This document shows positions 43,458-52,281 of a stretch of 64,000 nt of DNA, in pieces. Each line of letters starts with the position of its first letter. The stretch's first letter is position 1. Source of the stretch: Enterococcus_D entomosocium (GTDB lineage Bacteria > Bacillota > Bacilli > Lactobacillales > Enterococcaceae); the NCBI RefSeq assembly GCF_030441895.1, contig NZ_JARJAS010000008.1; one strand, written 5' to 3'. Below the pieces are notes generated by a model. It ran no database searches and was not told where the DNA came from. It was given only the letters and a program-made list of their open reading frames with translations. The translations under genes and the position numbers were made by a program.

Positions 43458-44573
43458 CTAAGCAATCAGTGCCAGCAGTAAGCCACCGGCGATGACCGAA
43501 GCAATCTGTCCTGAAACGTTGGCACCGGCTGCATGCATTAAGATAAAGTTTTGCGGATCTTCATCTGTCGCCATTTTTTGGATGACACGGCTAGACATTG
43601 GAAACGCAGAGATTCCGGCTGCGCCGATCATTGGGTTGATTTTTTCTTTACGGAACAAGTTCAGCACTTTCGCAAACAACACGCCGCCGACCGAGTCCAT
43701 AATGAAGGCAACCAGCCCTAAACCAATAACCATCAATGTATCGACTTGTAAAAATTCTTCATATTGCATTTTCACAGAAATTGATAAACCTAGGAGGATA
43801 CTGATGATATTCACCAGTTCGTTTTGAGCGGTGATGGACAAACGATCTAAGACACCACATTCCCGCAAGAGATTTCCGAACATCAAAAATCCGACCAATG
43901 GCAATGAAACAGGAGCAATCAACCCTGCTACGATCGAGATCACGATCGGGAACAAAATTTTTGCCGTTTGCGAAACTTCACCGGCACGATACGTCATGCG
44001 GATTTTTCGTTCGTGCTTGGTCGTCACAGCTTTGATGGCTACCGGTTGAATGATCGGTACTAGCGCCATGTAAGAGTAAGCTGCTACCATGATCGCACCC
44101 ATATATTTCGAGTTCAGCGTATTTGCGACAAAAATCGACGTTGGTCCGTCAGCGGCACCGATGATCCCGATGGAAGCTGCGTCGTTTAAATCAAAACCAA
44201 GCAGCACGGCAACGATGATCGTAAAGAAGATCCCGAATTGCGCAGCGGCACCAAACAATAAAAGAAATGGATTTTGCAGCAATGGACCGAAGTCGATCAT
44301 CGCACCAATCCCGATAAACAAAAGCAAAGGGAACAATTCAGTTGAGATCCCCATATCAAACAATACTTGGAACGGGCCAGCTTCTCCACCAGCACTTAAC
44401 ACACCTGAGTTCGGGAAGTTCACTAACAACGTGCCCAATCCCATAGGGACCAACAAGGTTGGTTCATATTCTTTCTTGATCCCCAAATACATCAATAGAC
44501 CACCGATGAGCATCATAACGATCCGTCCCGGCTCCGATCCTAACCCGACTACACCTTCAATTAACGTTTCCAC
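43458..44573 (-). CDS. oadB: Oxaloacetate decarboxylase beta subunit, Na+ pump
   Basis: Membrane protein of 371 residues with the OadB signatures GIGAMIDFGPLLQNP, GAADGPTSIFVANTL and IGAAGISAFPMSSRV. It decarboxylates carboxybiotin and exports Na+. Follows oadD by 23 bases. Confidence 0.95.
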   Translation of the reverse strand: METLIEGVVGLGSEPGRIVMMLIGGLLMYLGIKKEYEPTLLVPMGLGTLLVNFPNSGVLSAGGEAGPFQVLFDMGISTELFPLLLFIGIGAMIDFGPLLQNPFLLLFGAAAQFGIFFTIIVAVLLGFDLNDAASIGIIGAADGPTSIFVANTLNSKYMGAIMVAAYSYMALVPIIQPVAIKAVTTKHERKIRMTYRAGEVSQTAKILFPIVISIVAGLIAPVSLPLVGFLMFGNLLRECGVLDRLSITAQNELVNIISILLGLSISVKMQYEEFLQVDTLMVIGLGLVAFIMDSVGGVLFAKVLNLFRKEKINPMIGAAGISAFPMSSRVIQKMATDEDPQNFILMHAAGANVSGQIASVIAGGLLLALIA

Positions 44574-44596
44574 TACGTCACTTCCTTTTCAATAAA

Positions 44597-45010
44597 TTAG
44601 CCGATCGTAATCAGCAGTTCTCCTGGGTTGACCATGTCGCCCGCATTGACTGCAATGGCAACAACGGTTCCTGCTTTTGGTGCCACGATTTCATTTTCCA
44701 TCTTCATGGCTTCTAAAATCATCAATGACTGGTTTTCTTGCACAGTATCCCCCACATTGACCAAGAGGCGTAAAATCGTTCCCGGCATTGGAGAATGAAT
44801 CGGCTCGCCGTCAGCAGGAAGCGTAGCTGGCGCTGGCTGTGGTGCTACTTCTGGTTCTGGTGTGCTGACTGGTTCTGGTTGAGCGGGTGCCGCTGCTGGA
44901 GCCGGTGTTGGCACTGCTGGGGCAGGAGCGGTAGGTTGCGGGGCACCGATTTCTTCCATTTCGACAAGGTATTCTTGCCCATCGATCGCTATTTTAAATT
45001 TACGTAACAT
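44597..45010 (-). CDS. oadD: Biotin carrier subunit of oxaloacetate decarboxylase
   Basis: Protein of 137 residues: short N-terminal segment, a long Ala/Pro linker (residues ~24-65) and a C-terminal biotinyl domain with EAMKMEN, where Lys is the biotinylated residue. It carries CO2 from OadA to OadB. In many Proteobacteria this domain is fused to OadA. The separate form is typical of enterococci. Confidence 0.93.
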   Translation of the reverse strand: MLRKFKIAIDGQEYLVEMEEIGAPQPTAPAPAVPTPAPAAAPAQPEPVSTPEPEVAPQPAPATLPADGEPIHSPMPGTILRLLVNVGDTVQENQSLMILEAMKMENEIVAPKAGTVVAIAVNAGDMVNPGELLITIG

Positions 45011-45019
45011 GTTTTTCCC

Positions 45020-45367
45020 TCACTTGTTTTCATTTTTTTTGGCTATTTTTTTGATTGTGAACTGAGAATCTGATAGCTCTCCGGCGGCGATACTGGCGGC
45101 AATCAGGGTGACTCGCTTAAATTCAGGATTGCGTTTCTCAATTCTTCGAATGACAAACTGACTTTCAGGGGAAGACTCGGCACCTAGTGCGGCGGCTATC
45201 AGACTGACTAACGGATAATCTTCTGCAGGCGCCGGCTGATAGCCCGACACTTCTTGCCAATCAGACGCGGGTGGGTCCGCTATCATTTCCCTTGGCTTCA
45301 GAGGAGGACTGACAGGCGCATCTGGTTCATCATGCGTTTTTTTGAACAATCTTTTAATAAGATTCAT
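45020..45367 (-). CDS. oadH: OadH-like accessory subunit
   Basis: Protein of about 115 residues. AAGGAGAAACCC before the ATG at 45367 is preferred over the upstream in-frame codon at 45403. A basic N-terminus (NLIKRLFKKTH), a proline-rich linker and a C-terminal part with two related segments (YPLVSLIAAALGAESSPESQFVIRR; VTLIAASIAAGELSDSQFTIKK). First gene of the leftward operon, the position of oadH in E. faecalis, where it is part of the OAD complex. Assignment rests mainly on position. Confidence 0.72.
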   Translation of the reverse strand: MNLIKRLFKKTHDEPDAPVSPPLKPREMIADPPASDWQEVSGYQPAPAEDYPLVSLIAAALGAESSPESQFVIRRIEKRNPEFKRVTLIAASIAAGELSDSQFTIKKIAKKNENK

Positions 45368-45403
45368 GGGTTTCTCCTTTCTCAATGATTCGTTCCCTTT
45401 CAT

Positions 45404-45798
45404 TATAGAAACTCCCGTTCAATCAGCGAGATTTATTTCGGCTGAAAATTGTTTTTTCAGTGTTCCTTTTTTGAGAAAAGAGTGAAAAACCGATATAAAC
45501 GTTGATTTATCAAGGTTTTTCTTGCGTTAATATTCTGTTAAGAACTTTTTAAACGAAAAATAAGATTTGAAAAGAGAAATTGTTTTTTTGCTGTTCTTTT
45601 TTTAAACGGGTCTTTTTTTCTATTTCTTGATTGTTTATTCTTAGACGTGTAAAGCATTCAATAACATTATTTCCTTTAAGAAAAGAAAAATATTCACAAA
45701 CTAGTGACGCTTGTCGCTAACAAATTACGGGCCTGTAATTTTTTTAAAATGTTTTTTGATAACGCTTACACATTTCGATGCATGAAAGGAAGAAGAAA
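45404..45798. promoter_or_regulatory. Divergent citrate promoter region with a cre site
   Basis: About 400 very AT-rich bases between the oadH and citH starts. At 45757-45770, TGATAACGCTTACA fits the cre consensus at every position and lies 28 bases before the citH start, so CcpA would block citrate uptake when glucose is present. A weaker look-alike with CG at its centre lies near 45496. The AT-rich stretches are the expected binding sites of CitO, but I cannot define them by eye. Confidence 0.75.
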
Positions 45799-47145
45799 AT
45801 GTTCTTAACAATTTTGTCCTATGCCATGATTATTGTCTTCATGTTTGTCATCATGAAGAAAAAAATGTCACCCTTTACATCCTTAGTAATTATCCCATTA
45901 CTATTTACCCTCGTTGCGATGGTTGCTGGTGTTTCCGAAAAAGGCAACATCGGTGATTTTGTCCTTGAGGGCATCTCGACAACAGCCAACACAGGAATCA
46001 TGTTGCTGTTTGCGATTTTGTACTTTTCCATTATGTTGGATGCCGGTTTGTTTGATCCAATCACGAAAAAAATGATTTATTTTGCTAAAGGCGATCCGAT
46101 GAAAGTCTTGATGGCAACGGCAGTCGTTGCCGCTGCGGTCTCTTTGAACGGTGATGGAACGACCACTACCTTGATTTGTTGTTCTGCGTTTATTCCCATC
46201 TACAAGAAGCTGAATATGAAAATGATGAACCTTGGTGTCTTGATCATTTTGCAAAACACCATCATGAACTTATTGCCATGGGGCGGACCGACTGCCCGAG
46301 CAATGGCCGTGCTGGAAGTTGATGCGGATATCCTTTCTTATTTGTTGCCAGGAATGATTTTGTCTCTGTTATATGTGATTTTCTTCGTGGCTCGCAGAAT
46401 GGGGATCCAAGAACGGAAACGTTTAGGGGTTACGGAACTGACGAACGATGAGATATTAGAAATGACGACTGTGACTGATCCTGATACATTAGCGATCCGC
46501 CGTCCGAAAAACTTTGTCTTCAACGGTATCTTAACGATCGTCTTGATTGGCTGGTTAGTAGCAAGCTCCTTTATTTCTAGTATCGCTTTACCACCAATCT
46601 TGTTATTCCTTGTAGGTACTTGTATCGCATTGATGGTCAACTACCCAATTTTGAAAGATCAATCGTCACGGATCGGTGCCAACGGCGGCGACGCTGTGCA
46701 AGTAGTAATTTTAGTTTTTGCAGCGGGCGTCTTCATGGGCTTGTTCCAAGGCTCTGGGATGGCTACTGCCTTAGCGAATAGTTTCACGCAAATCATTCCT
46801 AAACAATTGGCTGGTTTCTGGGGCATAGTTATCGCCCTGATCTCTGCACCTGGGACCTTCTTTATTTCCAATGATGGGTTTTACTTTGGGGTTCTACCGG
46901 TCTTAGCAGAAGCGGGTCGTTCGTATGGCTTCACCAATATGCAGATGGCCTTGGCGTCCTTAATGGGCCAAGCGTTCCACTTGTTAAGTCCATTGGTTGC
47001 CTTCATCTACTTGCTATTGCGCTTGACTGGCTTAGATATGGGGCAATGGCAAAAAGAAGCGGCGAAATACGCACTGGGGATTTTCGTGATCTTTGTCGTT
47101 ACGATCGTACTATTAGGTCATATGCCGTTTTATATTCCACAGTAA
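45799..47145 (+). CDS. citH: CitMHS-family citrate-metal symporter
   Basis: Membrane protein of about 448 residues with roughly twelve helices and CitM/CitH features (SLNGDGTTTTLICCSAFIP; NLLPWGGPTARAMAVL). It imports citrate complexed to divalent metal with protons. AAAGGAAG supports the ATG at 45799. In E. faecalis CitH is divergent from the oad/cit operon in the same way. Confidence 0.92.
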   Translation: MFLTILSYAMIIVFMFVIMKKKMSPFTSLVIIPLLFTLVAMVAGVSEKGNIGDFVLEGISTTANTGIMLLFAILYFSIMLDAGLFDPITKKMIYFAKGDPMKVLMATAVVAAAVSLNGDGTTTTLICCSAFIPIYKKLNMKMMNLGVLIILQNTIMNLLPWGGPTARAMAVLEVDADILSYLLPGMILSLLYVIFFVARRMGIQERKRLGVTELTNDEILEMTTVTDPDTLAIRRPKNFVFNGILTIVLIGWLVASSFISSIALPPILLFLVGTCIALMVNYPILKDQSSRIGANGGDAVQVVILVFAAGVFMGLFQGSGMATALANSFTQIIPKQLAGFWGIVIALISAPGTFFISNDGFYFGVLPVLAEAGRSYGFTNMQMALASLMGQAFHLLSPLVAFIYLLLRLTGLDMGQWQKEAAKYALGIFVIFVVTIVLLGHMPFYIPQ

Positions 47146-47155
47146 CTTCATAAAG

Positions 47156-47193
47156 AAACTATCGAGCAGGCTGCCATTTTGCTCGGTAGTTTT
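47156..47193 (+). terminator. Terminator between citH and citO
   Basis: ACTATCGAGCA pairs with TGCTCGGTAGT across GGCTGCCATT, followed by TTTCC. It would lower read-through into citO. Confidence 0.65.
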
Positions 47194-47261
47194 CCTTGTT
47201 TATCGATATATCTATTTTTTCCCAAAAATCTCATTTGTTTTTAGTATGATAGGAGTAAATC

Positions 47262-47957
47262 ATGAATCCAATTATTGATGCAGTAAATAAAAATCTGGAT
47301 CTGACCAAAAATAAACCATTAAAAGATTTGATCTATGAAGCGTTCAAAAAAACCATCATTTTAGGAGACATTCCCGCAGGCTCTCGCATCAATGAGAAAG
47401 AATTTTCCGATACGTTAAACATCAGCCGGACCCCAATTCGTTACGCCATGACGCAGCTGGTGGCTGAAAAACTGGTGGAACACGTACCAAAAATCGGCAT
47501 CGTCGTAAAAGGGATCAGTATCAAAGATGCTTATGAGATTTACGATATCCGCAAATCATTGGATACATTGGCGACTATCAAAGCAATGGCCTTGATGAGT
47601 GAGGAGGATTTCCGGGAGATGCGCTGCTTGTTAGAACATGGCGAGCAGCTGAATCGTGAGGATGATGTGGATGGGGTCTTGAAAAACTTTTCTGACTTCA
47701 ATGCGTTTATTTACGAAAAAAGCCAGATGCTGCGGTTAAAAAGTATCGTGCTGGATCTGCAAGCGTACCTCGTGTATTTTCGTGACATTGCGATTCGCTC
47801 TTCTAGAAGAAGGGATGCGGCATTGGCGGAACATTGGCTGATTTATCGCGGCATGAGAACCAATGACACGGAACAGATCACGTTGTTGACCCATGAACAT
47901 TTGGATCACTCCCTGCAATTTATTCTTGCTGAAATGGAGCGAAGAAAAATTGACTGA
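47262..47957 (+). CDS. citO: CitO, GntR/FadR-type activator of citrate genes
   Basis: Protein of 231 residues: GntR winged helix (GSRINEKEFSDTLNISRTPI, RYAMTQLVAEKLVEHVPKIG) and a C-terminal FCD ligand domain (EIYDIRKSLDTLATIKAMAL). CitO of E. faecalis binds citrate and activates both divergent citrate promoters. It overlaps citG, so the two are coupled. Confidence 0.9.
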   Translation: MNPIIDAVNKNLDLTKNKPLKDLIYEAFKKTIILGDIPAGSRINEKEFSDTLNISRTPIRYAMTQLVAEKLVEHVPKIGIVVKGISIKDAYEIYDIRKSLDTLATIKAMALMSEEDFREMRCLLEHGEQLNREDDVDGVLKNFSDFNAFIYEKSQMLRLKSIVLDLQAYLVYFRDIAIRSSRRRDAALAEHWLIYRGMRTNDTEQITLLTHEHLDHSLQFILAEMERRKID

Positions 47958-48813
47958 TTCCCGTCTTTTTATCGCCAGCAGCTATGCAGTCAATGCGCTG
48001 CATTATGAGGTAGCGTTAGCACCCAAGCCTGGTTTAGTAGATCCTTGCTCCTCTGGTGCGCATCAGGACATGAATGTGTTTACCTTTATCAATAGTATCA
48101 CTTGTTTGGCGCCTTTTTTTCAGCGCTATAGCCAAGCTGGCTTTGCCCATACAGGCGCCCTGATCCAGCTGTTTGACCAGTTACGTGGGATCGGTCAAGA
48201 AGCAGAAGAAGCGATGCTTCAGGCAACCAAAGGCATCAATACCCACAAAGGGGCGAACTTTTCCTTTGCAGTTTTGTTGGGGGCGACAGGAGTCTATTAT
48301 CAACAGCATGACAAGGCTGTGCTGACGGCTGAAGATACTAATCAGATCCTGCAGCTTGCCGCCGACATCTGCCAGCATTTGGTCAAGCAAGACCTGCAGC
48401 AAATCACCCACAAAGACCAGTTGTCTTACGGAGAAAAAAATTATTTAACCTACGGCACGATGGGGATTCGTGGAGAAGCCGCAGCTGGTTATCCAACGGT
48501 TAAAAAACTGCTGGAGTACTTACGGCAGCAACCACAAAAAACCTCCGTTTCCTTGTTACGAGGGTTGGTCTATCTAATGAGTGAAACCGAAGACAGCAAC
48601 CTCGTCCACCGAGGCGGCTACGAGGCGATGAAGACCGTACAGCAGGAGATGCAAAAAATTCACGAAGCCAATCTGTCGGATACAGACTTGCTTCGTGAAT
48701 TAACGACCTATGATCAAGTATTGATTGCACGCCATTTGAGTCCCGGAGGCTCGGCGGATCTTTTAGCCTTGGCCCTTTATTTCTTGCAGCTAGAAGGCGT
48801 CTCCTTCTGGTAA
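47950..48813 (+). CDS. citG: CitG, triphosphoribosyl-dephospho-CoA synthase
   Basis: Protein of about 287 residues with CitG motifs KPGLVDPCSSGAHQDMN, INTHKGANFSFAVLLG and EDSNLVHRGG. It makes the precursor of the citrate lyase prosthetic group. A TTG at 47950, with GGAGCGAAG upstream and overlapping the citO stop, is the likely start. The longer frame from 47893 lies wholly inside citO. Its last 24 bases overlap the opposing response-regulator gene. Confidence 0.9.
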   Translation: MTDSRLFIASSYAVNALHYEVALAPKPGLVDPCSSGAHQDMNVFTFINSITCLAPFFQRYSQAGFAHTGALIQLFDQLRGIGQEAEEAMLQATKGINTHKGANFSFAVLLGATGVYYQQHDKAVLTAEDTNQILQLAADICQHLVKQDLQQITHKDQLSYGEKNYLTYGTMGIRGEAAAGYPTVKKLLEYLRQQPQKTSVSLLRGLVYLMSETEDSNLVHRGGYEAMKTVQQEMQKIHEANLSDTDLLRELTTYDQVLIARHLSPGGSADLLALALYFLQLEGVSFW

Positions 48814-49506
48814 AAAGGTATAGCCGATCCCCCAAACGGTTTTCAAAAAACGGGCTTGCTTCGGCTCATCTTCAATTTTGTTTCGCAGATGATTGATAAA
48901 AACCATCACGGTATTGGCATCGAATTGGCCATCTTGCCAAACATTGCTGTAAATCTGTTCTTTCGAGAACACTTGATCCGGATTTTCCATGAAAAAGCGC
49001 ATCAGCATGATTTCTTTTGAAGACAACTTGATGGGCTGGTCATTTTTGAAAAACTGATAGCGTTTTTGGTCAAAACGAAACATGCCGCTGCACAGATCCC
49101 CTTCCGGTTTGGCGATCCCTTTTTCTCGCAGCACGTTGCGGCGATCAAGAATCGAAACGATTTGTGCTTTTAAGAGTGCCGGTGAAAAAGGCTTCGTAAT
49201 GTAGTGATCGGCACCGATCTCATAGCCGTTGATCATATCTTTTTCGTCACTTTTACCGCTCAAAAAGACGATCGGCACCGTGGGGTTTTCTTCTCGAATC
49301 AGTTGTGCCAAATGATAGCCGTCATTTTCATGCTCCAAACTGATATCCAGTAAAAAAAGATCAAAGCTGACACGAGAATTGATCGCAATCGTTTTTTCAA
49401 CGGAATCAGTCTGGTAGATCAAAATGCCCGTCGATTGTAAAGATTTCCAAATCAGCCGCCGAATAGCAGGGTCATCATCAACGATTAAAATTTTTTCATC
49501 TCGCAA
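48790..49506 (-). CDS. OmpR/PhoB-type response regulator
   Basis: Protein of about 238 residues. Receiver domain with DDD near the start (ILIVDDDPAIRR), the phospho-acceptor Asp in LFLLDISLEHEND and the conserved Lys in ITKPFSPALL. C-terminal winged helix (IKLSSKEIMLMRFFMENPDQ; VMVFINHLRNKIEDEPKQAR). AGGAGG eight bases before a TTG at 49506 sets the start. It is divergent from its presumed kinase at 49560, an uncommon arrangement. Confidence 0.9.
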   Translation of the reverse strand: MRDEKILIVDDDPAIRRLIWKSLQSTGILIYQTDSVEKTIAINSRVSFDLFLLDISLEHENDGYHLAQLIREENPTVPIVFLSGKSDEKDMINGYEIGADHYITKPFSPALLKAQIVSILDRRNVLREKGIAKPEGDLCSGMFRFDQKRYQFFKNDQPIKLSSKEIMLMRFFMENPDQVFSKEQIYSNVWQDGQFDANTVMVFINHLRNKIEDEPKQARFLKTVWGIGYTFLPEGDAF

Positions 49507-49559
49507 AATATCCGCCTCCTGTATCAATAGTATTATAGTAAATATGAAAGGGGTTTACA

Positions 49560-51365
49560 ATGAAACCGCCATCAAAGTTTTGGCTGTATTTAAGCGTGGT
49601 CGCTACCTTATTCATTACATTGATTGGACTTATTTTTACCTTTACAAGTTATAAAAGCGCACAAAGACAAGCTGAAACCGTCGGGTTGCGGCAGTTAGAA
49701 ACGGTCAACCAAGCGGCGATCAAGCTGATCAGCCGTAGCATCGAATCGTACCACATGGCTCTTGCCAATTATGCCGATGACCACCTCGAAGGTGCCGCCT
49801 TGGCTGATTTGCAGCGCCCCTTAACGTTACCAGTGATCAATTCCGCGAACAATGCCATGGTCGGATTGTTTTTGATCGACCAAACGGGTCAGGTCATCGC
49901 CCAAAATACCGCAACGTCTATCAATAAACCACAAGATCCAACGATGCAGGAACTGTTATTTAAAGATCCATCCTTAGACAAAGTATTGGCGGGTCGGCAG
50001 GTACAAAATGGGCAAGTCTATTTCGATGGTAAAGAGGCCTATTTAAATGTGTATCAGTCCCTAACCCTTGACGACAAAGAAGCGGTTCTTGTGATGCCTT
50101 TGAATCTGCAGCGCATGTATCATCATGAATTTACCACCGATCGCAATGTTTCCGGCTATACGATGGTCAAAAACGCCGATATGCGGATCGTTATGCACCC
50201 ATCGGACGAACAAATTGGTTTTTCCATCGTTGAGAGCCGCAAAAAAGAATTTCCAGAGCTGGATTTCACCGATCTTGAGCGCTTGGAGCAAGAACAAATC
50301 GACAATGAAGAAGGCACCTCCGTCTATTATTCTTATTGGTGGAACGAAGAAACACTGCAAAAAGTGCTGAAATTGGCTGCTTATCAATGGATCACCATCG
50401 GCGACAGTCGGCTGATCGTCGCCAGCAATGCCGATTTTTTGGAGCAAAGCGGTCTCTTCTTACAAGACAACTTGATTTTGATCGGCCTGCTGGGTTTGTT
50501 GTTTGTCATTATGATTTTATTGACCGTCCTGATCAAAAACTACATGAAACGCAATCAAGCCTATGTCGAAAACCAAGCATTGAAAGAACGACAACGGCTG
50601 TTAAAAGAAAAGCACGAAATCGAAAAAAACATTTTGCAAGAATCAAAACTGGAAACCATTGGCTTGCTAACGACCTCAATCGTCCATGACCTAAACAACT
50701 TTTTGACGCCTATGATTGGTCATCTGCAATTGCTGATCGAGGAAAACCAACACGATGAAGTCTTAGTGGAGGACTTGCAAGAAGTCTGCAAAGCGGCGGA
50801 AAAAGGCAAAGAGTTATCCAGCAATGTGCTGCGTTTTTCGAAACTCGAAAGTGCCGATAAAACTGTGCAGTCGATCGCTACTACCTTGACAGAAGCCATC
50901 GATACTATGCGCGCACTGTTGCCAAAAGCCTTTTCCCTTACGTATGATATCCAAGAAGTAGGATATGCCGTCTACGAGAAGATCGATCTGCAAGTCATTA
51001 TTTACAATTTGTTGATGAATGTGTACCAAGCAAATGCCGATTGCAGCATTCGATTGAGTCACACTTCGACAGAGAGCGCCACCTTTCCGTTACGTAAGCA
51101 AGCTTTCTCCGCACAACAGGAGTTTGCTTTGATCGAAATCGTCGACAACGGTCCCGGCATACCAGAAGCAATCCAAGAAAAAATCTTTACCCGCTTTTTC
51201 ACGACCAAGAGTGCCACTGGCGGTACTGGTCTAGGACTCTTCACTGTCTCTTCAATCGTGGAAAAAAACGACTGGTTGATCGATGTTACAAGTACGCCTA
51301 AAGGAACCACCTTTTATATTGGTATTCCTCTAACTGATCCCGAAAAAGCCACTGAACCCAACTGA
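49560..51365 (+). CDS. Cache-type sensor histidine kinase
   Basis: Membrane kinase of 601 residues: helix at ~8-30, extracellular dCache-like region (35-295), second helix (LILIGLLGLLFVIMILLTVL), a charged coiled coil (~328-365), then the histidine box SIVHDLNNFLTPMIGH with His376 and a HATPase domain (N-box NLLMNVYQAN, DNGPGIPEAIQEKIF, GGTGLGL). The HDLNN box is of the NtrB/hybrid type rather than the usual OmpR-partner type. The signal is unknown. A small organic acid is plausible given the metabolic neighbours. Confidence 0.88.
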   Translation: MKPPSKFWLYLSVVATLFITLIGLIFTFTSYKSAQRQAETVGLRQLETVNQAAIKLISRSIESYHMALANYADDHLEGAALADLQRPLTLPVINSANNAMVGLFLIDQTGQVIAQNTATSINKPQDPTMQELLFKDPSLDKVLAGRQVQNGQVYFDGKEAYLNVYQSLTLDDKEAVLVMPLNLQRMYHHEFTTDRNVSGYTMVKNADMRIVMHPSDEQIGFSIVESRKKEFPELDFTDLERLEQEQIDNEEGTSVYYSYWWNEETLQKVLKLAAYQWITIGDSRLIVASNADFLEQSGLFLQDNLILIGLLGLLFVIMILLTVLIKNYMKRNQAYVENQALKERQRLLKEKHEIEKNILQESKLETIGLLTTSIVHDLNNFLTPMIGHLQLLIEENQHDEVLVEDLQEVCKAAEKGKELSSNVLRFSKLESADKTVQSIATTLTEAIDTMRALLPKAFSLTYDIQEVGYAVYEKIDLQVIIYNLLMNVYQANADCSIRLSHTSTESATFPLRKQAFSAQQEFALIEIVDNGPGIPEAIQEKIFTRFFTTKSATGGTGLGLFTVSSIVEKNDWLIDVTSTPKGTTFYIGIPLTDPEKATEPN

Positions 51366-51393
51366 TCCGACGGGCTAGTTTCAGTGGTCTTTT
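51346..51393. terminator. Bidirectional terminator, kinase and psiE
   Basis: GCCACTGAA pairs with TTCAGTGG(T)C over a long loop containing the kinase stop codon, with A and T runs outside. It serves both convergent genes. Confidence 0.75.
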
Positions 51394-51800
51394 TCTTGGG
51401 CATGCTGGAAGGCATTGATTTTTTGCAGGACTAGCAAGACCAGTACCAAGACAAAAATCGCTAGAGCAAAAAATAGGGCATCGTTCGCCATGCCTTGCGT
51501 TAACAATAGCTCGCGCAAAATCGCAGTAATACTGATCAAAATCAAGTAACGGACGGGAATATGGTGTCCGTCCTTCATATACCGCAGCAACATCAAAATG
51601 ATTTCTAACAAAATGAATAACGTGGCAATTTCTTCAATCAAAAAGGACAGGTGGGGCGCTTCACTTAAAGGAAAGAGCGTCGTGCTGATCATAAAAATCG
51701 CTTTTCCCATAAAAATCAAGACGACAACGACTAAGATCGCTAACATGCTATCAATACAGATACTGATCACTCGCTCGAACATCCGGGTCAATTTTTCCAT
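51381..51800 (-). CDS. psiE: PsiE family membrane protein
   Basis: Protein of about 139 residues with four membrane helices and PsiE features (FLIEEIATLFILLEIILMLL, RYMKDGHHIPVRYLILISIT). GGAGTGGC supports the ATG at 51800. Named for phosphate starvation in E. coli, but its function is not known. Confidence 0.85.
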   Translation of the reverse strand: MEKLTRMFERVISICIDSMLAILVVVVLIFMGKAIFMISTTLFPLSEAPHLSFLIEEIATLFILLEIILMLLRYMKDGHHIPVRYLILISITAILRELLLTQGMANDALFFALAIFVLVLVLLVLQKINAFQHAQEKDH

Positions 51801-51854
51801 TTGCCACTCCATTTCTGCTTTTTCTTTTATTATACAAAAGAAGGCGCAGGACAA

Positions 51855-52281
51855 AGGGAAAAGAACAGTGAAAGAACAATCGCGGCAATATCTTTTTGAC
51901 CGCGAACTTAACGGTCATTCTATGAGCGGGACCTTTGTGGCAGCTTTGAATAGCAGAAATTAGCGAGGAAAATATAGTATCTTTTTCCGATAAAATTAGA
52001 AAAAGATGAGAATGGATAGTTAAAATATACACAAATTATTACGAGACACTTAGTTTCTTTTTTTGTTACAATGGTTAAATAAAATAGAACTCTGTTGAAA
52101 TGTTGCTTAAACAATGTTTTTATCGCTATCGAATAGAAAAATAGTCCGATCGCAAGATGTTTACCATTGTTAATAAAGTAACAAGTTAAGCAGGGTTCGC
52201 AAGAAAAATGCTTCTTTTCTCATCATATATGACGGGGATCAGTGAGGAGAAAAGGGCAAAAAGAAAAACGGAGGGAAACAA
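51855..52281. other. Gene-free region upstream of the flavoprotein
   Basis: No gene supported. The last 30 bases give the ribosome site ACGGAGGG for the lipoprotein at 52282. The AT-rich part around 51960-52190 must hold its promoter, possibly controlled by the adjacent two-component system, but no clear boxes or repeats were identified. Confidence 0.4.

Noticed and set aside
51598..51963. 121-codon plus-strand frame opposite psiE
   Set aside because: Fully antisense to a well-supported membrane protein and rich in Ile/Lys/Asn as expected of a shadow.
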